Assembly (NCBI RefSeq): GCF_037892545.1
Contig: NZ_JBBKBG010000026.1
Coordinates: forward strand, 1-37,513
From: Pseudogracilibacillus sp037892545
Lineage (GTDB): Bacteria; Bacillota; Bacilli; Bacillales; Amphibacillaceae
DNA length: 37,513 bases
Direction: 5' to 3'
Shown: positions 1 through 7,871 of the stretch, one piece after another
Layout of the letters: every line of letters starts with the position of its first letter
Position numbering within the stretch: position 1 is the first letter of the stretch
Made by a program: the position numbers and the translations under genes
The notes under the pieces: generated by a model
Seen by the model: the letters and a program-made list of their open reading frames with translations, nothing else
Database searches by the model: none
What the model was told of the DNA's origin: nothing

Positions 1-1
1 C

Positions 2-51
2 GGACACATCCTCCTTAAAAGTCATTGTATAAATTTAACTTAGATGTGTCC
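2..51. repeat. Nine-bp inverted repeat GGACACATC / GATGTGTCC
   Basis: GGACACATC at 2-10 is matched by its reverse complement GATGTGTCC at 43-51, and a related AGATGTGTG lies at 74-82. The left arm lies beside the Shine-Dalgarno of the gene beyond the left edge, so this could be an operator or a leader-RNA hairpin. The rest of 52-248 is AT-rich spacer in which I see no gene and no convincing intrinsic terminator for the large operon. Confidence 0.35.
10..16 (-). promoter_or_regulatory. Shine-Dalgarno of a gene lying off the left edge
   Basis: On the minus strand this reads AAGGAGG, a near-perfect Bacillus ribosome binding site, with only nine bases left before the window ends. A minus-strand gene therefore probably starts at or just beyond the left edge. 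ATG and GTG triplets inside the remaining bases are too close to the site to be good starts. Nothing of the protein can be seen. Confidence 0.4.
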
Positions 52-248
52 ATGAAACTATACTAGCACCACTTTAGATGTGTGTTTCTATCTTCTAACC
101 TATAAACACAAATACATTCTTCATTATAAAAATTTTATTGAATAAAACCATACACCAATACCTTAATATGATTTAATAAAACAATTAACATTTTATTCAA
201 ATTGTGTTATTAGTTATCACAATAAAAATAGTACTTTTAATACAACTA

Positions 249-1421
249 TTAAAAATTTTTTCCCTGCAATCTTCTACCAATACTTCTGATTGGTTTTGTT
301 ACTTTCCATGACGTACTAGATTCAATCTGCTTTAGTTGTTTTTTTAATTTCTGAATTTCTGCTTTTGACTCTATAATATTATCCTGTTCTTTTTTAAATT
401 TTTCCTTTTCATTATGTTCTAACATATATTTATAGTACTGTGCACGTAGTAGAGTTACTTCGGATAATTGAGGGCTAACAACTGGTAAACTATTTATTTC
501 GAATATATATAAATCTCCCTCTGGATTAATTCCTACATCTAATCCCATCGTAGATAATTGAGTTTCTGTTATTCTTTCCATTTCAGATGCCATATCCATT
601 GCCATTCTTTTTAAATGTTGCTCAATTTCTTTTGATTTATCTTTAAAATTAACCTCTAAAAATGATGTTAATTTGCTGATCCCTCCACCTTGATTAACAT
701 TTGAAACAACCGATTGGCCAATACCTATACGTACAAATATATTAGCAATATGCCATCTGTTATTTGCACCTTTTTCCATATGTACCCTGCAATCAAAAGG
801 ATCGTTATGCTTTGTTCGAGAAGTGATATACTTTTGTACAACATACCTCGATTTTTTAAATACGGTAGTAAATAAATCCTTTAACTCATCCTTAGTATAT
901 TGCTTTTCACTTTTTTGTTCCCCAATGACAAATAAATTCTCATTTATTGCTTGAAGAACTACTACAGATTTCCCTTGCAAACCGTTAACAGGCTTTACTA
1001 CAACCTTTTTATTTAACATTATAAAATCAAAGAATTTTTCAAAAGTGTCTATATTTTCACCAGGAATAGCATATTTATGAAGTCTCTCATGATTGATTAA
1101 TGTTTCTTGTAGCACATCTTTCTTCATAATATTCCTACGATTAATAGATAAATTTGTGTTAACCTTAAGATATTCCATTAATTTAGAATATTTTTTATAG
1201 GAAAAAAAGTGAGGGTTTATATCAATATATTTGGGTAAAGGGACCTCTACTCTTTCCCAAGTATTGTTAATCAACATTTTCCCTTGAACAGTTCCTTTTT
1301 CCATATTGATTCCCTTAGGAGTCATATAAATCAATGATATACCATGATAATTACACGTATAACTTAATAACCTTGCTAACTTTGGTGGGGTATTTGTTTT
1401 CCTTAAAAAACCTACAATCAT
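249..1421 (-). CDS. YheC/YheD-type ATP-grasp protein with coiled-coil and SxSWKxTxPxR tail
   Basis: Predicted 390-residue cytosolic ligase of the YheC/YheD ATP-grasp group, named after B. subtilis spore-coat-associated proteins. The N-terminal YxTPKxIN...PKYIDI block is shared with two paralogues in this operon. ATP-grasp landmarks are present: KPVNGLQGK near residue 143, RIGIGQ...NQGGG near 231-247, and the metal-binding FEIN (Glu308, Asn310). A lysine/glutamate-rich helix then leads into SSTSWKVTKPIR (about 369-380) and a basic end. I chose the ATG at 1421 because AGAAAGGGG stands nine bases upstream and the alignment with the paralogues begins there; an in-frame ATG at 1445 overlaps that site. 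It starts one base after the preceding gene's stop and is the last gene of the operon. The substrate is unknown; an acyl-phosphate-dependent amide ligation is expected from the family. Confidence 0.85.
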   Translation of the reverse strand: MIVGFLRKTNTPPKLARLLSYTCNYHGISLIYMTPKGINMEKGTVQGKMLINNTWERVEVPLPKYIDINPHFFSYKKYSKLMEYLKVNTNLSINRRNIMKKDVLQETLINHERLHKYAIPGENIDTFEKFFDFIMLNKKVVVKPVNGLQGKSVVVLQAINENLFVIGEQKSEKQYTKDELKDLFTTVFKKSRYVVQKYITSRTKHNDPFDCRVHMEKGANNRWHIANIFVRIGIGQSVVSNVNQGGGISKLTSFLEVNFKDKSKEIEQHLKRMAMDMASEMERITETQLSTMGLDVGINPEGDLYIFEINSLPVVSPQLSEVTLLRAQYYKYMLEHNEKEKFKKEQDNIIESKAEIQKLKKQLKQIESSTSWKVTKPIRSIGRRLQGKNF

Positions 1422-1422
1422 A

Positions 1423-2460
1423 TTATTTAACCCCTTTCTGTTCAAATTGTATTTTGTTTTTTATAAAACTATAATATTGCGCCCTTAACTCCGCAACTTC
1501 TGCACGTAATTGTGATGTTCCAGGTGCTCCATTGACTTCAAATAAATATACGGAACCGTCACGATCAATTCCAACATCTATTCCTAACGTCATTAATTGT
1601 TGCTTTCTTAATTCTTCCACCTTTAAAGGAACTGTTTTTGCAATCTCTTTTAAACGCTGTTCAATTACCTTCACTTGTTCCACAGGGAAATTGGCATTTA
1701 AAAAGGACTTGAGCTTACTGACTGCCCCACCTTGACTAATATTAGAAACGACTTTCTGTCCGATACCAATTCGAATAAACATTCTTGCAGTACTCCATTC
1801 TCCCTTTCCATTTTTCTCTACATTAATTCTACAATCGAAAGGATAACCTTGTTTGGTAATAGAATGTATAAATTTTTGTATAATATATTTTTTAGTACTC
1901 AGATTTTCTTCAAAAAATGTGTAAAGATCATCTCTAGTTAAATATCGTTCCTCTGTACCCTGATACAATGTAAATCCTTTTTCTTCATCCTTCTTCAAAA
2001 GAAATATGTCTCTCCCAAATTGACCTGCAATAGGTTTTAAAATAGCTTCTTGATACTTATCCATAAATGTTATAATATCATCTATTGAATTTACCTTTTG
2101 TGTAGGGATTACTAAATGATTTAATTTTTTATCTTTCTTTACTTCTTTAATAAATTTCAATTTATTATTTCGATTTAGTCCATTATCTGATAATAATACA
2201 TTATTTCTCAGGTATTCTATTATTTCACGATTTTTCTTTTTAAAGCAAAATTGTGAGATATCGATAAATTTTGGTATCTTTGTTTGAATCTTTATCCAAT
2301 CCCCATTTACTAATGTTTTTCCACTTACTGTACCTTTCGCAATGTTTATATCTTTTGGACTCATATATATAATATTTACATCATATGCTTTACTGTAAAT
2401 CGCTATTAATTCGACTAAATAACTAGGCTTTGCACCATTTCTCATTATTCCAATATTCAT
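1423..2460 (-). CDS. YheC/YheD-type ATP-grasp protein
   Basis: Predicted 345-residue paralogue of the neighbouring ATP-grasp gene. The shared N-terminal block (YMSPKDINIAKGTV, PKFIDI) is followed by KPIAGQFGRD near residue 142, FDCRINVEKNG, RIGIGQ...SQGGA, and the metal-binding FEVNGAPGT (Glu308, Asn310), so the active site looks complete. It has no SWK tail. The ATG at 2460 is preferred because AAAGGATGG sits about eight bases upstream, while the in-frame ATG at 2469 lies inside that site. The stop is one base from the next gene's start, so translation is probably coupled. It likely forms a carboxyl-phosphate and joins it to an amine; which acid and which amine cannot be told. Confidence 0.85.
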   Translation of the reverse strand: MNIGIMRNGAKPSYLVELIAIYSKAYDVNIIYMSPKDINIAKGTVSGKTLVNGDWIKIQTKIPKFIDISQFCFKKKNREIIEYLRNNVLLSDNGLNRNNKLKFIKEVKKDKKLNHLVIPTQKVNSIDDIITFMDKYQEAILKPIAGQFGRDIFLLKKDEEKGFTLYQGTEERYLTRDDLYTFFEENLSTKKYIIQKFIHSITKQGYPFDCRINVEKNGKGEWSTARMFIRIGIGQKVVSNISQGGAVSKLKSFLNANFPVEQVKVIEQRLKEIAKTVPLKVEELRKQQLMTLGIDVGIDRDGSVYLFEVNGAPGTSQLRAEVAELRAQYYSFIKNKIQFEQKGVK

Positions 2461-2547
2461 TTTATCCATCCTTTGTATTCGGTAAATATAATATGAAAAG
2501 ATAGATCATCCTAGTGCAAATATCTGAAGGATGATCTACTAAAGTTT

Positions 2548-4251
2548 CTATACTTTTTTACCTTTGACAATTTTCCCAATTAATCGAACTGGTTTAGTTA
2601 ACTTCCAAGATGTGCTATTTACTATATTGTAATATTTCTTTTCATAATCTACTTTGTTCACTTGGACAGTAGAAGCAGAAGAATTAATATTTTGCTTTGT
2701 ATCTACTACTTTTTTAGGCTTTTCTTTCTTTTTTACCGATGTTGTCTTTTTTACACGTTTGGTCGTTTTAGATGATTTTTTTTTAGGATCTTGTAATCGC
2801 ACCGGTTGATACCCATCTATTAACTGAATATCATAATGTTGATTAAAAGTTTGAAAACCAATCATTACCGGGGTTTTACGAATATTTTGTGCAATATCAA
2901 AGTCAGCATATTTCTCAGGTCTATTTTTAATAAGGTCTTCATTAAAACCTTCCATATCTTCTATTAAACCACTAGCTACAATAGATACAGTTCCATTCTC
3001 TAAATGTTTTACATATCCTTGAATTTGATGTGTATTCGCTATTTCTTTAACCCATTTAGCAAAGTTTACATACCTTACTTTTCCTTTTACTGTATATCTA
3101 ACTAATGTTAAATCCCCTTGAGGATGATTTGGTACTGTAATATGTTTAACCTCTTTACGTTTTAATGTCCTCCAAATTTCTCCAAAATCAAAAAACAAAG
3201 GACTCGATAAATTTTGCTTCGTATTCGGGAAATAATAATCAACGATTGCCTTAGGAATATCTCTACCTTTCCCCTCCATTGGAAATAGATTTAAACGAAT
3301 ATTTGCCTGTGAATTAACTTCCAAAATAATAGCTTCTTTCGTTTCATGATTCACCATCACATCTACGCCGCCATGTCCTAATCCTGGTATTGCATTTAAC
3401 GCTTGTACAGCTATATCTTTTGCTTCTGGAAATAATTCATCTGTTGCATCTATCGGATCCCCACCAGCGGTAACATTATTTTTACTTTTAACAAAAACTC
3501 GTTCATTTTCTTTTGGGATAAAATCTAATGAGTACCCATTATCCTTTAAAAACGTCTTTAATTCCTTGTCAATTTTAATTTGACTACCTTTATATAATTT
3601 CGTATCTACTTTTTCTTTGTTTTTACGTTCTATTAATTCCAAAATCGTAGCCTTACCATCTCCAATTACGTTAGGTGAAATACGTTTAGCAACCGCTACC
3701 GCTTTATCTCCCACTACATATACTCGATAATCTTCACCTTTAAAGTAATCTTCTACAATGATATGTTTAAAATCTAATTCATATCGAACATATTGCAATG
3801 ATTGTTTAAACTCTTCTTCATTTCTAATATTTGCAATAACTCCACGTCCTCCTGTACCATCCACCGGTTTAATTACTAAAGGATAACCTTGGGTATTTGC
3901 AAATTGAATAATTTCGTCATCTGTTACTTCTGCATCAAATTCTTCTCCTGCTGGTGTAGGGACGCCCGCCTTCGCTAAATATTTCTTTGTTTCATACTTA
4001 TCTTTACAAATTTCCTTCGCATCAAAGGTTACTAAATCGCCACGTGACGCAACAAAATTATGTGTCTTCTCTCCATCACTTAGAGAGTACTTTGCCCAAG
4101 ATTTCTTTTTTGCAGAAGTATAGTGGAATGTTAATTCTAATCCCCTTCTCCAACCTTCTAGAGCGATAGAGTATGGTGTAACAGGATAACCAAATGTATC
4201 ATCTGTTAAAGTATCATACAAATGTGGTAACCATTCATATCTTTGTTCCAT
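2548..4251 (-). CDS. CphA-like ATP-grasp ligase fused to a degenerate acylphosphatase-like domain
   Basis: Predicted 567 residues. The N-terminus carries IALEGWRRGL, shared by four genes here. An ATP-grasp domain (about 85-345) resembles that of cyanophycin synthetase: KPVDGTGGRG (128-137), DYRVYVVGDKAVAVAKR, NVIGDGKATI, TAGGDPIDATD and the metal-binding LEVN (Glu311, Asn313). There is no Mur-ligase part. Residues about 386-455 (VKGKVRYVNFAKW...GYVKHLENGTV) fold-match acylphosphatase, but the catalytic Arg is Ala and the Asn is His, so that activity should be absent. A lysine-rich linker (about 490-514) precedes the STSWKLTKPVR tail. The start is the ATG at 4251 behind GGAGGA with seven-base spacing; a TTG at 4266 is upstream in frame but overlaps that site. 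Probably an amino-acid or peptide ligase acting on the exported polymer's precursor. Confidence 0.85.
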   Translation of the reverse strand: MEQRYEWLPHLYDTLTDDTFGYPVTPYSIALEGWRRGLELTFHYTSAKKKSWAKYSLSDGEKTHNFVASRGDLVTFDAKEICKDKYETKKYLAKAGVPTPAGEEFDAEVTDDEIIQFANTQGYPLVIKPVDGTGGRGVIANIRNEEEFKQSLQYVRYELDFKHIIVEDYFKGEDYRVYVVGDKAVAVAKRISPNVIGDGKATILELIERKNKEKVDTKLYKGSQIKIDKELKTFLKDNGYSLDFIPKENERVFVKSKNNVTAGGDPIDATDELFPEAKDIAVQALNAIPGLGHGGVDVMVNHETKEAIILEVNSQANIRLNLFPMEGKGRDIPKAIVDYYFPNTKQNLSSPLFFDFGEIWRTLKRKEVKHITVPNHPQGDLTLVRYTVKGKVRYVNFAKWVKEIANTHQIQGYVKHLENGTVSIVASGLIEDMEGFNEDLIKNRPEKYADFDIAQNIRKTPVMIGFQTFNQHYDIQLIDGYQPVRLQDPKKKSSKTTKRVKKTTSVKKKEKPKKVVDTKQNINSSASTVQVNKVDYEKKYYNIVNSTSWKLTKPVRLIGKIVKGKKV

Positions 4252-4274
4252 TTTTGATTCCTCCAAAAAACTTA

Positions 4275-5336
4275 TTATTTCACTTCCATATTCGGCAAAT
4301 ACATTTTCGTATGATTTACCATTCTTTCATACACTTCTTTCGCATCAAACTCGCCTACATCTGTTTTGATCGATGTTTGTGTATCTACTATGTCTTTTAA
4401 TAAGTGCATTTTATAATCCTTTTTATCCGAACTATCGACATAAGTTAAGTTAAATGTCGGATTATCTATTTTTAAAAGTCTATTATTGCCTTCTTTTTCA
4501 ACGTCTATTGTCATATAACCACCAATTTGTCGATAGAGACCTTTCTGTCCTGAAAAGAAATTCCCTAATGAATAAGCGGTAAACACTGTTTCTCCTTTGG
4601 AATTTACTAGGAAATCAAACGGTTGTACAACATGCGGGTGGTGCCCGATAATGACATCCGCTCCTGCATCTGCAAGGTTACTAGCCGTTTCTAATTGATA
4701 TGCAGTTGGTTTCATTTGATATTCTTTTCCAAAATGTATCGATAAAACAACAACATCTGCTAAATCCCGTTTTCTAATTTGGTCAATAAGTCTTCTAACT
4801 CCCGCCACATCTTTATGACCAGCAAATTTTGTGACTCCGTGCTGATTCACTAAATATTCTTTTCCTTTTGGAACCTTTTTACCGCCAAGTCCTTTTGTAT
4901 ACGATAAGAAACAAACTCTTAGACCATTTTTATTAATAATACGCAAAGTTTCTTGATCTTCAAAAGATTTGTATGCTCCTACATATGGAATCCCTATTTT
5001 CTCCCAATTCTCAATAGAGCTCAGTATGCCTTTTTCACCATGATCTAGTACATGATTATTTGCTATATTTGCAATGTCTACATTCATATCTTTCAGTTGA
5101 TATCCTATCTCTACTGGACTGTTAAAATTAGGAAAGTCTGATAACCCTAATTCTTCCCCACCTATAATCGACTCCTGATTCACAATAATTAAATGGTCTT
5201 TATCAAATAAATGTTTCACATTCTCAAACATCGGAGCAAAATCAAAACTTCCATCTTTCTTTCTAGCTTTTTCATATACACGTTTATGAAGTAATATATC
5301 TCCTGTTGCCCCAATTGTTACTTTTTTTGTAGCCAT
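4275..5336 (-). CDS. CapA/PgsA-family metallophosphatase-fold protein, no signal or anchor
   Basis: Predicted 353 residues of the CapA family, known from poly-gamma-glutamate capsule synthesis. Motifs in order are GATGDILLH near the N-terminus, NQES, ANNHVLDHG, SIHFGKEY and GHHPHVVQPF, matching the metal-binding pattern of calcineurin-like phosphoesterases. Unlike typical CapA/PgsA there is no N-terminal membrane segment: the conserved core begins within about 10 residues of the start, so the protein should be cytosolic. The ATG at 5336 has AAAAGG nine bases upstream; an ATG at 5345 touches that site and is less likely. It lies between two ATP-grasp/acylphosphatase genes, which suggests a hydrolytic or chain-handling role in peptide assembly. 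This is inferred from context only. Confidence 0.85.
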   Translation of the reverse strand: MATKKVTIGATGDILLHKRVYEKARKKDGSFDFAPMFENVKHLFDKDHLIIVNQESIIGGEELGLSDFPNFNSPVEIGYQLKDMNVDIANIANNHVLDHGEKGILSSIENWEKIGIPYVGAYKSFEDQETLRIINKNGLRVCFLSYTKGLGGKKVPKGKEYLVNQHGVTKFAGHKDVAGVRRLIDQIRKRDLADVVVLSIHFGKEYQMKPTAYQLETASNLADAGADVIIGHHPHVVQPFDFLVNSKGETVFTAYSLGNFFSGQKGLYRQIGGYMTIDVEKEGNNRLLKIDNPTFNLTYVDSSDKKDYKMHLLKDIVDTQTSIKTDVGEFDAKEVYERMVNHTKMYLPNMEVK

Positions 5337-5349
5337 ATCTCTCATCCTT

Positions 5350-6756
5350 TTACTTTTCTGATTTTTTTATAATAAATCCTGTAGGGATTGGTACATTCCA
5401 CTCTTTCTCGATTACATGTGTCACATTCGATCTTGGTGAGCCTTTTTCACATATTTGTTTAAAATCCTCTACGTCTTTTTTTTCTCCCCCTACAATTATT
5501 TCTACATTACCATTTTTTAGGTTCCTTGCATAACCATGTAACCTTTTTTTTCGCGCCTCTTTTTGAATCCATTTTCTATATGAAACTTTTTGCACTTTTC
5601 CATATACAATATACTGTCTCATAGCGAATGGATCAATCGGTTTTTGTGATAATTCGATAGACTGCATTGTTCCTTCAGTTAATTGCTTACGAACCAAACC
5701 ATAATTGAAATATAAATAAGGATTTGTCTGTGTGTGTGTTGTTTTTGGAAAATAAGCATCGATAATAAATTTAGTAATATGCACCGGTTCTCCTACGACA
5801 GGAAATACATATTTTGAAATATCTGGATTTGTATCAATATCTACAATTGTACAAACATTCTCATGTAATATAATATCTACTCCTACATGTGTAAGTCCTT
5901 CATATTGTCGTACTAAACTTAGAACCGTATGTTGAGCATGTTGTGGAATCATTGACAATGCTTCTACACTATCTGCATAAGTGATATTTTCCTTTCCAAA
6001 TAGATAGACTTTTTCTCCATGCTGAAGTATATCGTCTATACAATAACCATTTTTCATCAAACTATATTTTAATTCCTTATTTATTTTTATCATATTCTTT
6101 TTCATAGAGGGGTTATTTTTACGTTGAATGTTCTTTTCTGTAATCAACTCTTTAATCGTCTTCTCTCCGTCACCTATAATATAAATCGGCGCTCTCTTTA
6201 ATGCTCCTACTATTTCATTTTTCACAATATACAACTGATAATTATTTCCTTGTAAATATTGTTCAATATAACAACTACCTGTAGAAACACTTCTCCATTT
6301 TTCAATGGCATACAACAATTCTTGCTCATCTTCACAAATAAATGATACTTTTTTATTCATTATTTTAAATACTATAGGATAATTAATTTGTTCAGAATAG
6401 TCCAAAAGCTTTTCATCTTTTATTGTGGATGAAAAGCTTTTATTTTGTAAGACGGAATAATTTGCTCTTGTTAATTGTTCCCTCAACTCTTGTTTATCTT
6501 GTAGCATTTCTCGCAGATGATCCTGTATTTGATCACCATATGCTTGATAAAAGAAATGCGTTCTTTCTTGTAACGTCAATGAAAAAATATTCCCTAAACG
6601 TTGCTGTCTATTTTCATTGTTCTTCGTCGGAAATGAGTGACATTCATCATACCACTTTATGGTAATCCCTCTTCTCCAACCTTCTAAAGCTATTAAATAA
6701 GCATTTAAATTAATTGCTCGAACATTTTCCACTATAACATTATCAAAATTTTTCAT
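5350..6756 (-). CDS. Decayed ATP-grasp fused to an acylphosphatase with intact catalytic residues
   Basis: Predicted 468 residues, homologous along its length to the three other ALEGWRRG proteins. Here the ATP-grasp part has lost its landmarks: the glycine-rich loop reads FKIMNKKVSF (near 130), the RVYVV arginine is replaced (QLYIV), GGDPID is replaced by YADSVE, and the metal-binding E-x-N has become DID (306-308). In contrast the C-terminal acylphosphatase domain keeps both catalytic positions: GKVQKVSYR (Arg394) and GYARNLKNGNV (Asn412). The second segment fits the classic acylphosphatase signature. There is no SWK tail. The ATG at 6756 has AAAGGGAG six bases upstream. It may hydrolyse stalled acyl-phosphates made by its neighbours, or be a regulatory subunit; both are inference. 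Confidence 0.82.
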   Translation of the reverse strand: MKNFDNVIVENVRAINLNAYLIALEGWRRGITIKWYDECHSFPTKNNENRQQRLGNIFSLTLQERTHFFYQAYGDQIQDHLREMLQDKQELREQLTRANYSVLQNKSFSSTIKDEKLLDYSEQINYPIVFKIMNKKVSFICEDEQELLYAIEKWRSVSTGSCYIEQYLQGNNYQLYIVKNEIVGALKRAPIYIIGDGEKTIKELITEKNIQRKNNPSMKKNMIKINKELKYSLMKNGYCIDDILQHGEKVYLFGKENITYADSVEALSMIPQHAQHTVLSLVRQYEGLTHVGVDIILHENVCTIVDIDTNPDISKYVFPVVGEPVHITKFIIDAYFPKTTHTQTNPYLYFNYGLVRKQLTEGTMQSIELSQKPIDPFAMRQYIVYGKVQKVSYRKWIQKEARKKRLHGYARNLKNGNVEIIVGGEKKDVEDFKQICEKGSPRSNVTHVIEKEWNVPIPTGFIIKKSEK

Positions 6757-6785
6757 GAATTTCTCCCTTTCTCTCGGGTATTCAT

Positions 6786-7826
6786 CTAAACCTGCATTTG
6801 ATTCATAGTATCTAGTTCGGTTTGTTGATCTAACAAGTATTTATAATATTGCGTACGGAAATTAACGACATTATATTCAATATAATCTGTACTAGGTGCA
6901 CCAATTACTTCGAAAATATATATATTTCCGTTCCGACTAACACCAATATCAATACCGAGTGTCATTAAACTCCTCTGTCGAAATTGTTCTATTTTATAAG
7001 GTAAAATATCGGCCAACTCTAATACTTTCTCATTAATTTCTTTCCATTTATTTTTAAATAAATTCTTAAAAATGTATTCAATATCAATGACACCATTTTT
7101 TTGCCTTATTTTTCCAACGATATTTTTTTCGATATCGACTTTTGCATGATAAGAGGCAATTTCCCAATCACCAAAACCATCTTTCTCAAAGTGTAACCGA
7201 CAATTAAATGGTTGTCCATCTAATGTTTGTGAGTGAATAAACTTTTGAACTATATAACGTTGTTTAACCAATCCTTGTATGAGCTCTATCAATTTAGCCT
7301 CTGACATGGATATCGCCTTTTTACCATACTTTACACGATATCCAAACATGCCTTTTTCGATTAAATATACATGTTTTTCTTCTCCACCATACTCTGGTTT
7401 TAATACAACATTTGTATGTTCATTAATAAAGGTCATAAATGTATCTACATCTGATAGTAAATGCGATGGTATCGCATATTTTGCTAGTTCTGCATCTTCT
7501 TTAATATATTGTTGAACATTATATTTGTTGATACGATTATACATATCATCTGTCAAATATACAGTGTCCATTAAATAATTAATGACTTCTTCATTTTCTT
7601 TTTGAAAACAAATTGGTGAAATATCTATGATTTTAGGTACATCAATGACAACACGTACCCATATTTCATCACGTAATACTTCTCCCGTTACTTTATTCGT
7701 TATCATATTTACACTTCGAGGTGTAAAATATACTAAGTCAATTCCATAATACCTTAATGTTTTCGCCATAATTAATGCCAATTTCGTTGGCTCTTTATAG
7801 TTTCTCATTAATCCTATCGTATGCAT
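6786..7826 (-). CDS. YheC/YheD-type ATP-grasp homologue, probable pseudoenzyme
   Basis: Predicted 346 residues, clearly related to the two YheC/YheD-type genes at the operon end (YFTPRSVNM, PKIIDI, FNCRLHFEKDG, LGIDIGVSRNG). The catalytic residues have decayed. The glycine-rich loop is KPEYGGEEKHV, the conserved QGG segment is missing (GKIRQKNGV), and the metal-binding FEVN reads FEVI (Glu306, Ile308; codon ATT in place of AAT/AAC). It is therefore unlikely to turn over ATP in the normal way and could be a scaffold or allosteric partner. The ATG at 7826 is preferred because AAAGGA lies eight bases upstream; an ATG at 7832 is only two bases from that site. The frame is fully open, so it is not a pseudogene in the usual sense. 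Confidence 0.82.
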   Translation of the reverse strand: MHTIGLMRNYKEPTKLALIMAKTLRYYGIDLVYFTPRSVNMITNKVTGEVLRDEIWVRVVIDVPKIIDISPICFQKENEEVINYLMDTVYLTDDMYNRINKYNVQQYIKEDAELAKYAIPSHLLSDVDTFMTFINEHTNVVLKPEYGGEEKHVYLIEKGMFGYRVKYGKKAISMSEAKLIELIQGLVKQRYIVQKFIHSQTLDGQPFNCRLHFEKDGFGDWEIASYHAKVDIEKNIVGKIRQKNGVIDIEYIFKNLFKNKWKEINEKVLELADILPYKIEQFRQRSLMTLGIDIGVSRNGNIYIFEVIGAPSTDYIEYNVVNFRTQYYKYLLDQQTELDTMNQMQV

Positions 7827-7871
7827 ACACATCTTCCTTTAGCTGTTTTTTTAACCTCACAACATTATGTG

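Noticed and set aside
6786..7826. Pseudogene
   Set aside because: The frame is intact, full length and well initiated; only catalytic residues are changed, so pseudoenzyme is the better description.
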